64,000 nt of DNA from JAXLRU01 sp046330935 (GTDB lineage Bacteria > Actinomycetota > Actinomycetes > Actinomycetales > Kineosporiaceae): the NCBI GenBank assembly GCA_046330935.1, contig JAXLRU010000005.1:310001-374000 (forward strand), written 5' to 3'. A program made the translations under genes and the position numbers. This document shows positions 52,431 through 60,382 of the stretch, one piece after another. The notes beneath the pieces were generated by a model. It was not told the origin of the DNA. It searched no databases and saw nothing but the letters and a program-made list of their open reading frames with translations. Every line of letters begins with the position of its first letter. The stretch's first letter is position 1.

Positions 52431-52865
52431 ATGTCCGTCACCGTCACGACCCGTCCGCCCGTCCCCGCCTCGGCGGTACTCCTGCTCGACCGCGCCCGCG
52501 CCGGGCTGATCCAGGCGTGCACCGCGCGCAGCGCCGCCGAGCGCTACGTCGGCGCCCACCTGTCGGCCCTGCGTGCGGCCGCGGCCGTCCTCGCCGTCCG
52601 CGGGCGGCCCTCCGCCCGTGGTGGCCCCCGCAGCGTCTGGGAGGTCCTGCCCAAGGTCGCCGCCGAGCTGGGGGAGTGGGCGTCCTTCTTCGCCGCCACC
52701 GCCACGCGGCGGGCGGCCGTCGAAGCCGGCCGCGGTGAGGTCGTCGCCCTGCGGGAGGCCGACGACCTGCTGCGCGATGCCGAGCTGTTCCTCCACGTGG
52801 TCGAGGCGAGCCTCGGCCTCCCGCACCAGCCGGTGCTCCCCGTCGCGCTGCCCGCCTGCGGCTGA
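52431..52865 (+). CDS. SAV_6107-family HEPN-domain protein
   Basis: 144 residues, all-helical. LLDRARAGLIQACTARSAAERYVGAHLSALRAAAAVLAVRG is the conserved first half; SVWEVLPKVAAELGEWASFFAATA follows. The RxxxxH motif of HEPN RNases is not evident, so RNase activity should not be assumed. Located between DUF6504 and DnaE2 as in Streptomyces relatives (recalled). ATG 52431 has GAGGAGG upstream. Probably induced by DNA damage. Confidence 0.8.
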   Translation: MSVTVTTRPPVPASAVLLLDRARAGLIQACTARSAAERYVGAHLSALRAAAAVLAVRGRPSARGGPRSVWEVLPKVAAELGEWASFFAATATRRAAVEAGRGEVVALREADDLLRDAELFLHVVEASLGLPHQPVLPVALPACG

Positions 52866-52896
52866 GCGGCGGGCACACCTCCACCCCCGACCCGTC

Positions 52897-55800
52897 ATGT
52901 CCTCCTCGTTCACCCACCTCCACGTCGCCTCGGGCTACTCCCTGCGCTACGGCGCCTCGACCCCGCAAGCCCTGGTCGAGGCCGCCGTCGCCCAGGGCAT
53001 GTCGGCCCTCGCCCTGACCGACCGCGACGGCGCCTACGGTGCGGTCAAGTTCGTCCTCGCCTGCAAGCGCGCGGGGATCACCCCCGTCCTCGGCGCCGAC
53101 CTCGCCGTCGAACGGTCCGCCCACCTGACCGGGCTGCCCGGGTGGGCCGACCCGCGGCCCGCCGAGACGCGTCGCACCCCCGTGCGTGGCGGAGCGGGCA
53201 CCGACCCCTTCCACCCCCGCGCGACCGTGCTGGCCCTCGGCGGCGACCCCGCCGCGGGGCTCGCCCCCGGGCAGGGATGGGCGCACCTGTGCCGCCTGAT
53301 CTCCGCCACGCACCTGCGGGGCGAGCGCGGGCGGCCCGTGGCCACGCTCGACCTGATCGCCGCCCACGCGGTCGTCCCCGGCCGGGCCGAGGTCACCGAC
53401 CAGCCGGTCGACGACCACCGGATCTCCCGGGGCGAGGGGCCGGCCTGCCTGGTCGTCCTGCTCGGTCCGGGATCCGACGTCGGGCGCGCGCTGCTCGCCG
53501 GCCGGTCCGACCTCGCCGGCCGCCTGCTGCACACCTGGCGGCAGGCGCTGCCCCAGGGGTCGCTGGCCGTCGAGGTGGTCTGCCACGAGGGGCCCCCGCG
53601 CACCCCGGGCAGCCTCACCCACGCCGCCGCCCTCCTGCGGCTGGCGCGCGAGCACGCCGTCCCCGCGGTGCTCAGCCACGCCGTCCGCCACGCCACCCCC
53701 ACCCAGGCCATGACCGTCGACGTCCTGGACGCCGTGCGGCGCCTGGTCCCGCTGGCCGAACGACACCTCGACGGCGTCAACGCCGCCGCCCACCTCACCG
53801 GCCCCGACCACATGGCCGCCCTCGCCCACCGCATCGCCGGGGCGGCCTGCGGCGGCGCCACGGGCCAGGCCCAGGCAGAGGCCGCCCGCCTGCTCGCCGA
53901 CACCCAGGCGCTCGCGGCTCGGTGCCACCTCGACCCCGCCGCCGACATCGGCCTCGGCTCGGTGCACCTGCCCGAACCCGAGGTCCTCGGCGTCACCGAC
54001 GGACAGACCTCCGAGCAGCACCTGAGGTGGCGGTGCGAGGCGGGGATCTCCCGCCGCTACCCCCACGCCGACGCCGCGCTCCTGCGCACGGTGCACGCCC
54101 GGATGGACGCCGAACTGCACACCATCGCGGCGCTGGGCTACGACGGCTACTTCCTCACCGTGGGGATCGTCTGCGACCTCATCCGCGACCGCGGGGTGCG
54201 GGTCGCCGCACGCGGCTCGGGCGCGGGCAGCATGGTCAACCACCTGCTCGGCATCTCCGGGATCGACCCGCTGCGCCACGACCTCGTGATGGAGCGGTTC
54301 CTGTCGCCGCTGCGGGCCCAGCTGCCCGACATCGACGTCGACGTCGAGTCCGCGCGGCGCACCGAGATGTACGAGGCGATCCTCGAACGCTTCGGCGCCC
54401 ACCGGGTGGCCTGCGTGTCGATGATGGACACCTACCGCGTCCGGCACGCCGTGCGCGACGTGGGCGCCGCCCTCGGCATGCCCCCCACCGAGATCGACAC
54501 CATCGCCACCTCCTTCCCGCACATCCGGGCCCGCGACGTCCGCCACGCCATCGCCGAACTGCCCGAGCTGCACGGCGCCGGCCTGTCCTCGCCCCGGCTG
54601 GGCCTGCTGTTCGACCTCGTCGAGCAGCTCGACGGCCTGCCCCGGCACGTCGCCCTGCACCCGTGCGGGGTGCTGCTGTCCGACTCCGGGCTGCTCGGGC
54701 GCACCCCCGTGGAGGCCAGCTGGATGGGCTTCCCGATGAGCCAGTTCGACAAGGACGACGTCGAGGAGCTCGGCCTGCTCAAGCTCGACGTCCTCGGCGT
54801 GCGGATGCAGTCGGCCATGGCCTACGCCCTCGACGAGATCGCCCGGGTCGACGGCCCCGACGCGGCCACCGCGGGCGGCCACCCCGAGGACGCCGCCTAC
54901 CTCGAGGCCGGGACGGGCCGGATCGACCTCGACGCCGTCCCCCACGACGACGAGGCCACGTTCCGGCTCATCCGCACCTCCCACACCCTGGGCTGCTTCC
55001 AGATCGAGTCCCCCGGGCAGCGCGAGCTCATCGGCAAGTTCGCCCCCGAGACCTTCGCCGACCTCGTCGTCGACATCTCGCTGTTCCGGCCCGGGCCGGT
55101 GAAGTCCGACATGGTCACCCCCTTCCTCAAGGCCCGGCAGGGGTGGGAACCCGCGCAGTTCGTCCACCCCGGCCTCGCCGAGGTGCTGGCCCCCACGTGC
55201 GGGGTGGTGGTCTTCCACGAGCAGGTGCTGCAGCTGGTCTCCATCACCGCCGGGTGCGACCTCGCCGAGGCCGACGAGGTGCGCCGCGCCATGGGGTCGG
55301 TGGCCGGGCAGGCCGAGGTCGAGGCGTGGTGGCGGCCGAGGGCCGCGGCCCAGGGCTTCGACGCCGAGACCGTCGAGGAGATCTGGCGAATCCTCACTGC
55401 CTTTGCCTCCTTCGGCTTCTGCAAGGCCCACGCCGCCGCGTTCGCCCTGCCCACCTACCAGTCGGCCTGGCTCAAGGCCCACCACCCCGCCGCCTTCCTC
55501 GCCGGGGTGCTCACCCACGACCCCGGCATGTACCCCAAGCGGCTGATCCTCGACGACGCCCGCAACCTCGGGATCACCGTGCTCCCGCTCGACGTCAACG
55601 CCTCCGGGGCCACCTACCGGGTCGAGAAGGTCGAGCCCGCCGAGTCCACCGAGTCCGCCGAGTCGCTCGAGTCGCCGGAGGGAGCCGAGGCCGCCCCTGC
55701 CGACGCCGGTGCCGACCCCGTAGCCGGTGCCGACCTCGCCGAGCGCGCTCCCCGGGACCCTGACCTCCCCGACGGCCGCGGCTACGGGATCAGGCTCGCC

Positions 55801-57225
55801 CTGACCGACGTCAAGGGCATCGCCGAGGCCGAGGTGAGCCGGATCGTCGCCGGGCAGCCCTACGCCGACCTGCCCGACCTCTGGCACCGCGCCTCGCCCA
55901 GCCGGCCCGTCGCCGAGCGGCTCGTCCTCACCGGCGCGCTGGACTCCCTGTACGGGCTGGACGCCGGGGTCCCGCTGCGCCGGCGTCGCAGCACCACCCG
56001 CCGCGACCTCGTGCTCCAGGTGGCCGACCTCGACCGGTGGAGCCGGGCCGGGCGGCGCTCCTCCCGCGCCCTCGCCCCTCGCCCCGCCCGCCCCACCGCC
56101 GCGTCCCGCCCCCTCGCCGCCGTCGCCGGGGGCGGCGCCCTCACGTCCCTCTCCGGGCCCATCACCGACCTCGCCCCGCAGCTGGTCCGTGCCGCCGCCG
56201 CGGCGCAGTCCCAGGCGCCCGCCCCCGCGCCCCCGGCCCTCGCCCAGCTCGCGCTCGAGCTGGGGGACGATCCGGGCCCCGCCCGCCCCAGCGGCCTGCC
56301 CGAGATGACCGGCGCCGAGCGGGTCCGGGCCGAGCTCGACATCCTCGGGCTCGACGTCAGCAGCCACGTGCTCGACTTCTACCGCCCCGTCCTGGACGCC
56401 CTGGGCATCACCTGGGCCAAGGACCTCCTCACCCGCCGCAGCCGCGCCGAACTCCTCGTCGCCGGGGTGAAGGTGGCCACCCAGACCCCGCCCGTGCGCT
56501 CCGGCCGGCGCGTGGTGTTCCTCACCCTCGACGACTCCACCGGCCCGCTGGACGCCACCTTCTTCGAGGACGTCCAGGGTCCCTACGCCGCCACCGTCTT
56601 CCACTCCTGGCTGCTCGTGGTGCGCGGTGTCCTGCGCCGCACCGGCCCCCGCGGGGTGAGCCTGCGGGCCACCGGCGCCTGGGAGCTGCCCCTGCTGTGG
56701 GACGCCTGGTCGCAGGCGGGTGTCCGCGGGATGCAGGCGGTCATGGCCACGGCCGGCGGCTGGGACGCCGCGGGGGAGCAGGCCGTGGCCGGTGCGGCGC
56801 AGAGCAGGTCCAGCCGCCCCGTCATGGCGCGCCCTCCGGTGAGCACCTTCCACCTCGGGCCGCAACCTCCCCAGCCCGCCCCGGGCCCGGCCCTCGAGCC
56901 CGTTCTCGAGCCCGACCACGAGCCTGCCGACGGGTCGGGGGCCCCGCCCGGGCACCGGCGGGTGCTCGTGCACGCCAGCGGGTTCCGGCAGTCCCCCTAC
57001 GCCGACGTCAAACCGCCCGGCGGGGACACCCGGGACACGCGCCGCATGGCCTCGAACGCCGCCCTGCCCTCGGCGACGGCGCTCCCTCCGCTCGCCGACG
57101 CCGCGCTCGACCAGGGCTACGCCGAGGAGAGCTGGGACCAGCCCGAGGCCCACCCCGGGCTGCGCCCCGACCGCGGCCCCGACCGCAAGCTGTGGCACGC
57201 CAGCGCCGGAAGCTCGGGACGGTGA
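52897..57225 (+). CDS. dnaE2: error-prone DNA polymerase III alpha subunit (DnaE2/ImuC type)
   Basis: 1,442 residues. N-terminal PHP domain opens FTHLHVASGYSLRYGAS and has ALTDRDGAYGAVKF; the polymerase active site includes PDIDVDVESARR; HVALHPCGVLLSD, PGPVKSDMVTPFL and FGFCKAHAAAFALPTYQSAW are family blocks. Translesion replicase of the SOS response, normally working with ImuB. Two unusual low-complexity inserts occur: an acidic ES-repeat at about 908-950 and an Ala/Pro linker at about 1065-1120. ATG 52897 is chosen because FTHLH follows directly. No exonuclease domain. Confidence 0.92.
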   Translation: MSSSFTHLHVASGYSLRYGASTPQALVEAAVAQGMSALALTDRDGAYGAVKFVLACKRAGITPVLGADLAVERSAHLTGLPGWADPRPAETRRTPVRGGAGTDPFHPRATVLALGGDPAAGLAPGQGWAHLCRLISATHLRGERGRPVATLDLIAAHAVVPGRAEVTDQPVDDHRISRGEGPACLVVLLGPGSDVGRALLAGRSDLAGRLLHTWRQALPQGSLAVEVVCHEGPPRTPGSLTHAAALLRLAREHAVPAVLSHAVRHATPTQAMTVDVLDAVRRLVPLAERHLDGVNAAAHLTGPDHMAALAHRIAGAACGGATGQAQAEAARLLADTQALAARCHLDPAADIGLGSVHLPEPEVLGVTDGQTSEQHLRWRCEAGISRRYPHADAALLRTVHARMDAELHTIAALGYDGYFLTVGIVCDLIRDRGVRVAARGSGAGSMVNHLLGISGIDPLRHDLVMERFLSPLRAQLPDIDVDVESARRTEMYEAILERFGAHRVACVSMMDTYRVRHAVRDVGAALGMPPTEIDTIATSFPHIRARDVRHAIAELPELHGAGLSSPRLGLLFDLVEQLDGLPRHVALHPCGVLLSDSGLLGRTPVEASWMGFPMSQFDKDDVEELGLLKLDVLGVRMQSAMAYALDEIARVDGPDAATAGGHPEDAAYLEAGTGRIDLDAVPHDDEATFRLIRTSHTLGCFQIESPGQRELIGKFAPETFADLVVDISLFRPGPVKSDMVTPFLKARQGWEPAQFVHPGLAEVLAPTCGVVVFHEQVLQLVSITAGCDLAEADEVRRAMGSVAGQAEVEAWWRPRAAAQGFDAETVEEIWRILTAFASFGFCKAHAAAFALPTYQSAWLKAHHPAAFLAGVLTHDPGMYPKRLILDDARNLGITVLPLDVNASGATYRVEKVEPAESTESAESLESPEGAEAAPADAGADPVAGADLAERAPRDPDLPDGRGYGIRLALTDVKGIAEAEVSRIVAGQPYADLPDLWHRASPSRPVAERLVLTGALDSLYGLDAGVPLRRRRSTTRRDLVLQVADLDRWSRAGRRSSRALAPRPARPTAASRPLAAVAGGGALTSLSGPITDLAPQLVRAAAAAQSQAPAPAPPALAQLALELGDDPGPARPSGLPEMTGAERVRAELDILGLDVSSHVLDFYRPVLDALGITWAKDLLTRRSRAELLVAGVKVATQTPPVRSGRRVVFLTLDDSTGPLDATFFEDVQGPYAATVFHSWLLVVRGVLRRTGPRGVSLRATGAWELPLLWDAWSQAGVRGMQAVMATAGGWDAAGEQAVAGAAQSRSSRPVMARPPVSTFHLGPQPPQPAPGPALEPVLEPDHEPADGSGAPPGHRRVLVHASGFRQSPYADVKPPGGDTRDTRRMASNAALPSATALPPLADAALDQGYAEESWDQPEAHPGLRPDRGPDRKLWHASAGSSGR

Positions 57226-57282
57226 GCGCCCTGCCCCCACGTCTGCCGTCACGCCGGACCCGCACGTCCGTCCCCGCCTCAC

Positions 57283-57288
57283 TAGGGT
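57283..57288 (+). promoter_or_regulatory. -10 box TAGGGT before the methyltransferase gene
   Basis: TAGGGT lies about 60 bp upstream of GTG 57350, which has its own AGGAG at 57338-57342. Confidence 0.4.
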
Positions 57289-57349
57289 GGGAGGCGTCGA
57301 CGCAGTCGCTGCCGGGCCCGCGGGCCCGCCGGACGCCAGGAGCCGCACC

Positions 57350-58156
57350 GTGGCCGAGGAGACCTCCCGCACCCGCCGTTGGACCGTCCGGTCCGACCCC
57401 CGGTTCGCCGTGCGCACCGCTGGGGTGTGGGACACGGTCTCCGAACTGCTCCAGGCCCAGGCGCAGCGCGCGGGCAGGGACACCCTCGACGTCGTCGACG
57501 TCGGCGGCGGCACGGGCGGGTTCGCGGTCCCCGTCGCGGGCCTCGGCCACCGGGTCACCGTCGTCGACCCCAGCCCCGACGCCCTGGCCAGCCTCTCCCG
57601 CCGGGCGCAGGACGCGGGCGTGTCCGACCTGGTCCGCGCCGAGCAGGGTGACGCCGCCGGCCTGCCCGAGCTGCTCGGCCGGGAATGCGCCGACGTCGTG
57701 CTCTGCCACGGCGTCCTCGAGTACGCCGACGACCCTCACGCCGCTCTCGCCGGCGTCGTCGCAGCCCTGCGCGGTGACGGCGTGGCCAGCCTCCTGGTCG
57801 CCCAGCGGCTCGGTGCGGTGCTCGCCAACGCCCTCGCCGGCCGGTTCGCCCAGGCCCGGCGGCTGCTCGACGACCCGGCCGGGCGCGGCGGCGAGGCGGA
57901 CCCCCTGCCCCGGCGCTTCGACGAGGCGTCCCTGGCCGCCCTGCTCGCCCCGCACGGGGCCGCGATCAGCGACGTCCACGGCGTCCGCCTCGTCACCGAC
58001 CTCCTGCCCGGCGCGCTGCTCGACGGCGATCCCGCCGCTCTCGACGACCTCCTCGCCCTCGAGCGGGCCGTCGCCGAGCACCCCACCCTCTCGGCGGTGT
58101 GCGCGCAGCTGCACGTGCTCGTCGTGCCCTCCCGGGGCGCGGCGAGCGGGCGATGA
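57350..58156 (+). CDS. class I SAM-dependent methyltransferase
   Basis: 268 residues. SAM-binding motif I is LDVVDVGGGTGGFAVPVAGLG, motif II RVTVVDPSPDALASL, and the post-motif VVLCHGVLEYADDPHAALAGVVAAL. Substrate unknown; resembles ubiquinone/SmtA-type small-molecule or tRNA methyltransferases. It lies between dnaE2 and dinB with only 18 nt to the latter, so it shares that transcript. GTG 57350 preferred to GTG 57287 because of its ribosome-binding site. Confidence 0.85.
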   Translation: MAEETSRTRRWTVRSDPRFAVRTAGVWDTVSELLQAQAQRAGRDTLDVVDVGGGTGGFAVPVAGLGHRVTVVDPSPDALASLSRRAQDAGVSDLVRAEQGDAAGLPELLGRECADVVLCHGVLEYADDPHAALAGVVAALRGDGVASLLVAQRLGAVLANALAGRFAQARRLLDDPAGRGGEADPLPRRFDEASLAALLAPHGAAISDVHGVRLVTDLLPGALLDGDPAALDDLLALERAVAEHPTLSAVCAQLHVLVVPSRGAASGR

Positions 58157-58174
58157 GCCCGAGGTGAGCGCCCC

Positions 58175-59515
58175 GTGAGCCGCCGGCAGCTCGACCGCCC
58201 CGGTGGAGCGGCCGCGGGCGCGGGCCTGACCGGCGACGACAGCGACTGCGGCGTCCTCCACGTCGACATGGACGCCTTCTACGCCTCCGTCGAGCTCATC
58301 GACCGGCCGCAGCTGCGCGGCCGGCCGGTGATCGTCGGGGGAGGCGGCACCCGGGGTGTCGTCCTGTCGGCCACCTACGAGGCCCGGCGCTTCGGCGTCC
58401 ACTCCGCCATGCCCATGGGGCGGGCCACGCGGATGTGCCCGCAGGCGGTGATCATCGAGCCCGACCACCGCCGCTACACCGAGGTCTCCCGCGGGGTCAT
58501 GGAGATCTTCGCCTCGGTCACGCCTCTCGTCGAACCGCTGAGCCTCGACGAGGCGTTCCTCGACGTCCGCGGGGCCCGGCGCCGCCTCGGGCCCCCGTCC
58601 CGGATCGCCGAGCTGATCCGGGCCCGTGTGCAGGCCGAGCAGCGGATCACCTGCTCGGTGGGGGTGGCGGCGACCAAGTTCGTGGCCAAGCTCGCCTCCG
58701 GGCGGGCCAAACCCGACGGCCTCCTCGTCGTCGGCGCCGCCGAGACGATCCAGTTCCTGCACCCCCTGCCCCTCGGGGCGCTGTGGGGGGTGGGGGAGCG
58801 CACGGAGGAGGCGCTGCGCAGGCTCGGGCTGCGCACCGTCGCCGACCTCGCCCACACCCCGGTGGAGACGCTGAAGCGGGCGATCGGGGACGTCGCCGGC
58901 GGCCACCTGTGGGAACTCGCCTGGGGGCGCGACCCGCGGCCAGTGGTGCCCACCCGCCCCGACAAGAGCATCGGGGCCGAGGAGACGTTCGCCCACGACG
59001 TCGACGACCCGGCCGTCGTCCTGCGCGAACTGCTGCACCTGTCCGAGAAGGTGGGCGCGCGGATGCGGGCCGCCGGGCTCGCCGGGCGCACCGTCTCGAT
59101 CAAGGTCAGGTTCGCCGACTTCACCACCATCACCCGCGCCCGCACCCTGAGGGAGGCCACCGACGTCGGTCAGGAGGTCTACGCCACCGCCAGCGACCTC
59201 TACGCCGCCCTGGGCCTCGACCGCGCCCGGCTGCGCCTGGTCGGGGTGAGGATGGAAGGGCTGGCGCCGGTCGCCCAGGTGTCCCGCCAGCTCGCCCTCG
59301 ACGAGCGGGACTCGGGCTGGCGGGACGCGGAGATCGCGGTCGACAGGGCGCAGGCCCGCTTCGGTCGCGGGGCGGTCCAGCCGGCCACCCTGGTCGGGAG
59401 GTCCGGTCGTCCCGGACGACCTGCCGCGCCGACGGCGAGCCCGACGAGCGCGGACGCCCGGGATCCGGGATCATCGACACGCTCAAGCCCTCCGGGTGGC
59501 CGGTCGAAAGGCTGA
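58175..59515 (+). CDS. dinB: DNA polymerase IV (Y family)
   Basis: 446 residues. Catalytic carboxylates are in LHVDMDAFYASVEL and LSLDEAFLDV (SxDE). SVGVAATKFVAKLASGRAKPDG and GVGERTEEALRRLGLRTVADLA (helix-hairpin-helix) follow. The little-finger region ends near LDRARLRLVGVRMEGL, followed by RQLALDE, a possible clamp-binding site. The last ~50 residues are a disordered Pro/Ser-rich tail. Translesion polymerase likely acting with DnaE2 in place of ImuB. GTG 58175 is preceded by GAGGTGA. Confidence 0.92.
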   Translation: MSRRQLDRPGGAAAGAGLTGDDSDCGVLHVDMDAFYASVELIDRPQLRGRPVIVGGGGTRGVVLSATYEARRFGVHSAMPMGRATRMCPQAVIIEPDHRRYTEVSRGVMEIFASVTPLVEPLSLDEAFLDVRGARRRLGPPSRIAELIRARVQAEQRITCSVGVAATKFVAKLASGRAKPDGLLVVGAAETIQFLHPLPLGALWGVGERTEEALRRLGLRTVADLAHTPVETLKRAIGDVAGGHLWELAWGRDPRPVVPTRPDKSIGAEETFAHDVDDPAVVLRELLHLSEKVGARMRAAGLAGRTVSIKVRFADFTTITRARTLREATDVGQEVYATASDLYAALGLDRARLRLVGVRMEGLAPVAQVSRQLALDERDSGWRDAEIAVDRAQARFGRGAVQPATLVGRSGRPGRPAAPTASPTSADARDPGSSTRSSPPGGRSKG

Positions 59516-59659
59516 GGTATCCCGGGCCGGGTCCCTTCCGAGGGTGCCCGATCCGTCCCTCGCGGCCGGATCAGGGACAGCTGTCCGAGATCGGGTTTCG
59601 CCGAAGGCGGGGCCCACCTATCCTGGGTCAACAACGAGGTGCGCCAGCAGGAGGTCGAC

Positions 59660-60061
59660 GTGCCGCTCTCCGAAAACGAGCAGAGGCTGCTCGAGCAGAT
59701 GGAGCGTGCCCTGTCGGCGGAGGATCCGAAGTTTGCCTCCGCCATGAGGGGTGGTGCTCGCGCGATCGGCGCACGGCGCCGGTTGCTGCTCGGGGGGCTC
59801 GGCGTGTGCGCCGGCCTCGTCGTCCTCCTCGTCGGAGTGACCCGCGGCGGCACGCCGGGCGTCGTGTTCGGGGTCGTCGGGTTCGTCCTGATGCTCGCGG
59901 GGACCGCCTACGCGGCGTCCAGCCAGCGCCGCCCCGGCCCCACCGGTGTGGTGGCCGCCGACGGCAAGGTGGCCCGCCCCGCCGCCCGTGGCCGCTCCCG
60001 TGGCCGGTCCTCCTCGTTCATGCAGCGGATGGAAGAGCGCTGGGACCGGCGCGAGAACTGA
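59660..60061 (+). CDS. DUF3040 membrane protein
   Basis: 133 residues. PLSENEQRLLEQMERALSAEDPKFASAMRG is the DUF3040 signature, followed by two membrane helices (LLLGGLGVCAGLVVLLVGV and VVFGVVGFVLMLAGTAYAA) and a basic tail. Function unknown; in actinobacteria the gene is often near dinB/mraZ and cell-division loci (recalled). GTG 59660 has GGAGG 6 nt before it. TATCCT at about 59620 is a likely -10. Confidence 0.88.
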   Translation: MPLSENEQRLLEQMERALSAEDPKFASAMRGGARAIGARRRLLLGGLGVCAGLVVLLVGVTRGGTPGVVFGVVGFVLMLAGTAYAASSQRRPGPTGVVAADGKVARPAARGRSRGRSSSFMQRMEERWDRREN

Positions 60062-60175
60062 CCCTCCGCATCGCCCGCACCTCCGCCGACGAGCTCTTCC
60101 GGCACGCCTGGAACCCGACGGTCGTGCCTGCCCGCGCGAGCACCTGAGCATGCTGCGACGCCACCCTGACGACAC

Positions 60176-60211
60176 GATGGCCACCACCCCCTTCGCGGGG
60201 TGGCCGCCATC
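60176..60211. terminator. possible bidirectional terminator hairpin
   Basis: GATGGCCACCACCCC pairs with GGGGTGGCCGCCATC apart from a 3-base internal mismatch. It lies between convergent genes, but the T-run is weak (CGTCGTATTC). Confidence 0.45.
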
Positions 60212-60260
60212 GTCGTATTCCCGTGCCGCAAGGGGCGCTCCGGGACCTGCCGCCGCCCCG

Positions 60261-60344
60261 GACCCAGCCCGCCGGACCCAGCCCGCCGGACCCAGCGCGC
60301 CGGACCCAGCGCGCCGGACCCGGCCAGCCTGACCCAGCCGGCGC
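60261..60344 (+). repeat. 14-bp tandem repeat, six units
   Basis: Units of GACCCAGCCCGCCG; the first two are identical, the next two carry GCGCGCCG endings and the last two are diverged. The unit is not a multiple of 3 and the region is non-coding. Confidence 0.8.
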
Positions 60345-60382
60345 AACGGCGCTGGCCCCGCAGCCGAGCCCGGTGCCCGGGA

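Larger units (their letters stand above)
60062..60382. other. intergenic region between convergent genes with hairpin and tandem repeat
   Basis: About 320 bp without a gene. It holds an imperfect GATGGC...GCCATC hairpin at 60176-60211 and a 14-bp tandem repeat at 60261-60344. Nothing else recognisable. Confidence 0.6.

Noticed and set aside
52431..52865. Toxin-antitoxin role for the HEPN-domain protein
   Set aside because: No RxxxxH motif is evident and no MNT-type partner is adjacent; the SOS-cassette context explains it better.
52444..57558. 1,704-codon open frame antisense to dnaE2
   Set aside because: It is Gly/Val/Arg/Asp-rich, shows no domain and mirrors the codon bias of dnaE2 on the other strand; typical shadow frame in very high G+C DNA.
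60261..60344. CRISPR array candidate
   Set aside because: Units are contiguous 14-mers without spacers; it is a plain tandem repeat.
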